Of a stretch of 64,000 nucleotides of DNA, positions 62,122 through 64,000 are shown piece after piece. The first letter of the stretch is position 1. Every line of letters starts with the position of its first letter. Where the stretch lies: assembly GCF_014322795.1 (NCBI RefSeq), contig NZ_JAASTT010000018.1, forward strand, positions 1-64,000. The letters run 5' to 3'. Position numbers and translations under genes: made by a program. This DNA comes from Paenilisteria portnoyi (GTDB lineage Bacteria > Bacillota > Bacilli > Lactobacillales > Listeriaceae). The notes beneath the pieces are model-generated. The model worked only from the letters and a program-made list of their open reading frames with translations. It had not been told where the DNA came from and made no database searches.

Positions 62122-62324
62122 TAAGGAAGGCTATTTGTCTCTTGTGACGAATTCATGCACTAACGCCTATGATGATCATTAATATCAAAAATCTGGAGAA
62201 TTGTCATCGATTTTAAAAGTCGACAACAATTCTCTAGCTTTCTATATGCTCCTCCATTAACGCCTATATTTCGCAGTTAATGTTTCCTGACCTGATGGAT
62301 TTATCACAAAAACTTCATTTCCTG

Positions 62325-62534
62325 TTACAGCTTCCTTTTCTTCTCTGTTTTCGTTACAATAAAAAAAATATTTATAAGCACAAACATAACGAAAAACACC
62401 CCTAAAGAGAACCATTTCATTTTCCAGGTCATACTATTATATCCAAATACGTCTAACAATATATAACAAAGCAAGAGTGTTGTAAAAGCAGTGATAGGAC
62501 CCTTCCACCTGATATATTTCATTGCCATCCCCAC
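62325..62534 (-). CDS. small two-span membrane protein behind secreted protein (immunity-like)
   Basis: A 69-residue protein (ATG 62534, or ATG 62522 in MKYIRW). It overlaps the end of the secreted-protein gene by 16 bp, so it is translationally coupled. Helices at ITAFTTLLLCYILLDVFGY and WFSLGVFFVMFVLINIFFIV, basic tail TKTEKKRKL. Same position and topology as the 59-residue protein behind paralogue A. Confidence 0.7.
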   Translation of the reverse strand: MGMAMKYIRWKGPITAFTTLLLCYILLDVFGYNSMTWKMKWFSLGVFFVMFVLINIFFIVTKTEKKRKL

Positions 62535-63208
62535 TCTGATATATGACTAGTAAATAAATTCACATCCCACCACGTACCGTTTTTTATACCACCTGCCTTA
62601 TAGCCCAAAGCTGATGCCGCAGCTGGAACAAACAAGCCGACTACAATCGCATCTGTTGCTAAACTTATTACCCCAGCTGCAACACTTATAGATCCTATAG
62701 CTATCATTCTCGTATTTTCAACATTTAGGAGTATTTTCGCATAATTCCAATGCATTTCAACACCATTACGCCCTTTTCCACCTAACAATTGCCCTGCTAT
62801 TTTAGTGTTAGGATTAATGATAAGCCCTTTCTCTATAACGCTTTTGTTAGATGCATCCAAATACTTTTGGACGACATTTTGCTGATCTACTGTGAGTTCT
62901 TCCTTGCCCTCCTCAGAAATCACATATTGATTGCCAATAACCACAATGTATTTATCAAATTCCTCCACTTCCTTTGGTGTAAGCTCAACTTGTCCTAAGT
63001 CTGAACTAAGCAAATCTCCCTTATTTGTTATACTTGCTACTGTATCATCTTTATTAATTTCTTCCGCATGGGCGTCAATAGCTGGCGCACTTACCTCCGT
63101 ATTATTGTTGATTTCATCAGCGTTTACAACAATAGCAGGTGCTAAAGATGCAAAAACTAACGATGTTGCTATAATTGGTGTTACTAATTTCACTGTGTTT
63201 TTATTCAT
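62519..63208 (-). CDS. Sec-secreted bacteriocin-like protein, paralogue B
   Basis: A 229-residue protein. Signal peptide MNKNTVKLVTPIIATSLVFA, cleavage near VNA-DE. The first 40 residues are almost identical to paralogue A; the middle differs (PKEVEEFDKYIVVIGNQYVI); the C-terminal part has MHWNYAKILLNVENTRMIAI, then an Ala/Gly-rich hydrophobic segment and an aromatic end GTWWDVNLFTSHISEWGWQ. This suggests a shared secretion leader with diversified effector parts. Coupled to a small membrane protein. Confidence 0.73.
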   Translation of the reverse strand: MNKNTVKLVTPIIATSLVFASLAPAIVVNADEINNNTEVSAPAIDAHAEEINKDDTVASITNKGDLLSSDLGQVELTPKEVEEFDKYIVVIGNQYVISEEGKEELTVDQQNVVQKYLDASNKSVIEKGLIINPNTKIAGQLLGGKGRNGVEMHWNYAKILLNVENTRMIAIGSISVAAGVISLATDAIVVGLFVPAAASALGYKAGGIKNGTWWDVNLFTSHISEWGWQ

Positions 63209-63358
63209 GTCTTATTCCCCTTTTCTCTCTATTTGGAACCACTAATAAGCAAAACATTTCGTGAATTCCTTGTGCCAATTGTATATTTATGCTCTAGTAA
63301 TGTCTATGCTAAACCGTTCTATTTTCATACAAATTTTAGAAAGAAAGGCGGATTATCG

Positions 63359-63394
63359 AAAAAAGACACATTTATGATAAATTACGTCTTTTTT
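63359..63394. terminator. Rho-independent terminator
   Basis: AAAAAAGAC (63359-63367) pairs with GTCTTTTTT (63386-63394). Copy of 60771-60806. Confidence 0.7.
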
Positions 63395-63515
63395 ACACGA
63401 TTCAACTCTAGTGAATCCAACTTACTTTGAGTTTGGGCAATAGGGTTGTTGATCGCTTTTTAAATCTAACTTGCACTTTTTTTGCACATTCACAAACAAA
63501 TTTGCGTGCAAAAAA

Positions 63516-63546
63516 AGCCTCAACAGACGTAATATCCGTTGAGGCT
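63516..63546 (-). terminator. terminator linked to tRNA-like fragment C
   Basis: AGCCTCAAC (63516-63524) pairs perfectly with GTTGAGGCT (63538-63546); long T-run on the minus strand. Confidence 0.85.
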
Positions 63547-63552
63547 CTATGA

Positions 63553-63594
63553 TGGGTTGTGAGGGGATCGAACCCACGACCCGCTGATTAAGAG
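63553..63594 (-). repeat. tRNA-Lys-like 3' fragment, copy C (att-like)
   Basis: Minus strand: CTCTTAATCAGCGGGTCGTG, GGTTCGATCCCC and TCACAACCCA, as in copy B. No 5' half follows at higher coordinates. Integration of elements into the 3' end of a tRNA gene leaves such fragments; the intact gene would lie to the right of the window. Confidence 0.7.
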
Positions 63595-63927
63595 TTGAAT
63601 TTTAGAATTATTATGGGTTCAAATGTTGCTGTGGGTGGGGTTTGATTGTGAAAATTGGTGAACTTTGTAGATAGTTTTAGTAGTTTAGGAATTTTTGAGT
63701 ATCCTATCTCAACCGATAAAAAATCTGTAAAATCCCATATCCGAGTAAATCCTATCTTACATCTCCCGTTTTCCCTCATCGATCGAACTGAAAGCGTCAG
63801 CTATTCCCCTGTTAAATTTTCATAACGAGATCTCCTGATAAGAGAAAACATACCCTCAATGAATAATCCAGTTAAAATATAAATAAATCTGTTACTTATT
63901 AAGAATATTCTCGTTGTACCATTACAT

Positions 63928-64000
63928 CTATACTCTGAATTCATTCAACGTATGGATATAATGCGCCATTGTTACACCTTTCCAAGCCGCCTGATTTCCG
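63928..64000 (-). CDS. C-terminal end of an unidentified gene at the right edge
   Basis: The minus-strand frame is open from the edge to TAG at 63928-63930 and reads GNQAAWKGVTMAHYIHTLNE then FRV. It is too short to assign. No terminator is seen directly after it. Confidence 0.35.
   Translation of the reverse strand, partial: GNQAAWKGVTMAHYIHTLNEFRV

Larger units (their letters stand above)
63209..63927. other. non-coding module region with repeat copy C
   Basis: Contains leader block CATTTCGTGAATTCCTTGTG (from 63255), terminator 63359-63394, terminator 63516-63546 and tRNA-like fragment 63553-63594. Right of 63600 only a short piece of the common tail is recognisable (GGTTTGATTGTGAAAATTGG). 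No gene seen in 63600-63927. Confidence 0.55.

Noticed and set aside
58360-63594. Complete tRNA genes at the three tRNA-like sites
   Set aside because: Only the part from the anticodon loop to the acceptor end is present; the flanking sequence at higher coordinates does not give a D-arm or a 5' acceptor strand, and the T-arm pairing is imperfect.
63588-63779. 63-residue minus-strand open frame at the right end
   Set aside because: Composition and lack of ribosome site suggest chance; it runs into the tRNA-like repeat.

Overview
The window looks like a chromosomal segment of a low-GC Gram-positive, most likely a Listeria species or close relative. The reasons are AGGAGG-type ribosome binding sites with sigma-A promoters, sigma-B-like promoters in front of stress genes, an Lmo0937-type 49-residue membrane protein, a ctaP-like ABC locus without its own ATPase, and the remains of a tenA-thiM-thiD-thiE type thiamine operon behind a TPP riboswitch. 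No rRNA, complete tRNA, CRISPR array or intact insertion sequence was seen. Layout: (1) 1-4985 is an alpha-xyloside (isoprimeverose-type) locus: GPH symporter (cut by the left edge) and GH31 alpha-xylosidase, divergent from a ROK repressor, with a perfect 9+9 bp operator between them. (2) 4984-12900 holds housekeeping and accessory genes: ASCH protein, MarR plus MATE pump, PucR-type regulator, a 25-residue membrane peptide, DUF1398 protein, a DHHW/MBOAT acylation pair, and a LysE exporter divergent from an XRE-cupin regulator. (3) 12922-26084 is an 11-gene locus with the content and order of Escherichia coli ycjMNOPQRSTU plus the divergent repressor ycjW, with a glycerate kinase added between the GH65 phosphorylase and beta-phosphoglucomutase. 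The likely scheme is ABC uptake of a gluco- or guloside of glycerate, 3-oxidation, 4-epimerisation and 3-reduction (YcjQ/R/S), phosphorolysis (GH13_18 and GH65), then entry of glucose-1-phosphate and glycerate into glycolysis. (4) 26137-34671 contains a RelE/ParE toxin-antitoxin pair, a Phd-type antitoxin coupled to a GNAT enzyme, a palindromic repeat, stress and RNA-repair genes, the ctaP-like ABC locus, and a small phage-derived ArpU/BhlA cassette behind a LexA-like site. (5) 34898-44373 has an FtsX-type ABC exporter with a long extracytoplasmic coiled coil, a wrecked thiamine operon (in-frame tenA/thiD chimera and broken thiE) still behind its TPP riboswitch, a universal stress protein, a DMT transporter and a GtrB/DUF6044 glycosylation pair. 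(6) 44457-45298 is the most unusual locus: promoter, two near-identical 52-bp tandem repeats plus a degenerate third, a terminator hairpin, then a 198-residue protein resembling BECR-fold (PBECR4-type) nucleases. This is the architecture of a type III (RNA antitoxin) system, but with a protein I do not recognise as ToxN, AbiQ, CptN or TenpN. (7) 45336-57340 has a secreted beta-helix protein, alcohol dehydrogenase, NagB-like enzyme, GNATs, an export cluster with a peptide gene broken in its signal peptide, a phosphate transporter and an amino-acid permease. (8) 57451-64000 is a plastic region. Three tRNA-Lys-like 3' fragments lie about 2.6 kb apart and separate modules of Sec-secreted bacteriocin-like proteins paired with small membrane (immunity-like) proteins. 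A SOS-box-linked holin-like toxin peptide and a decayed second copy of the Lmo0937-type gene lie among them.
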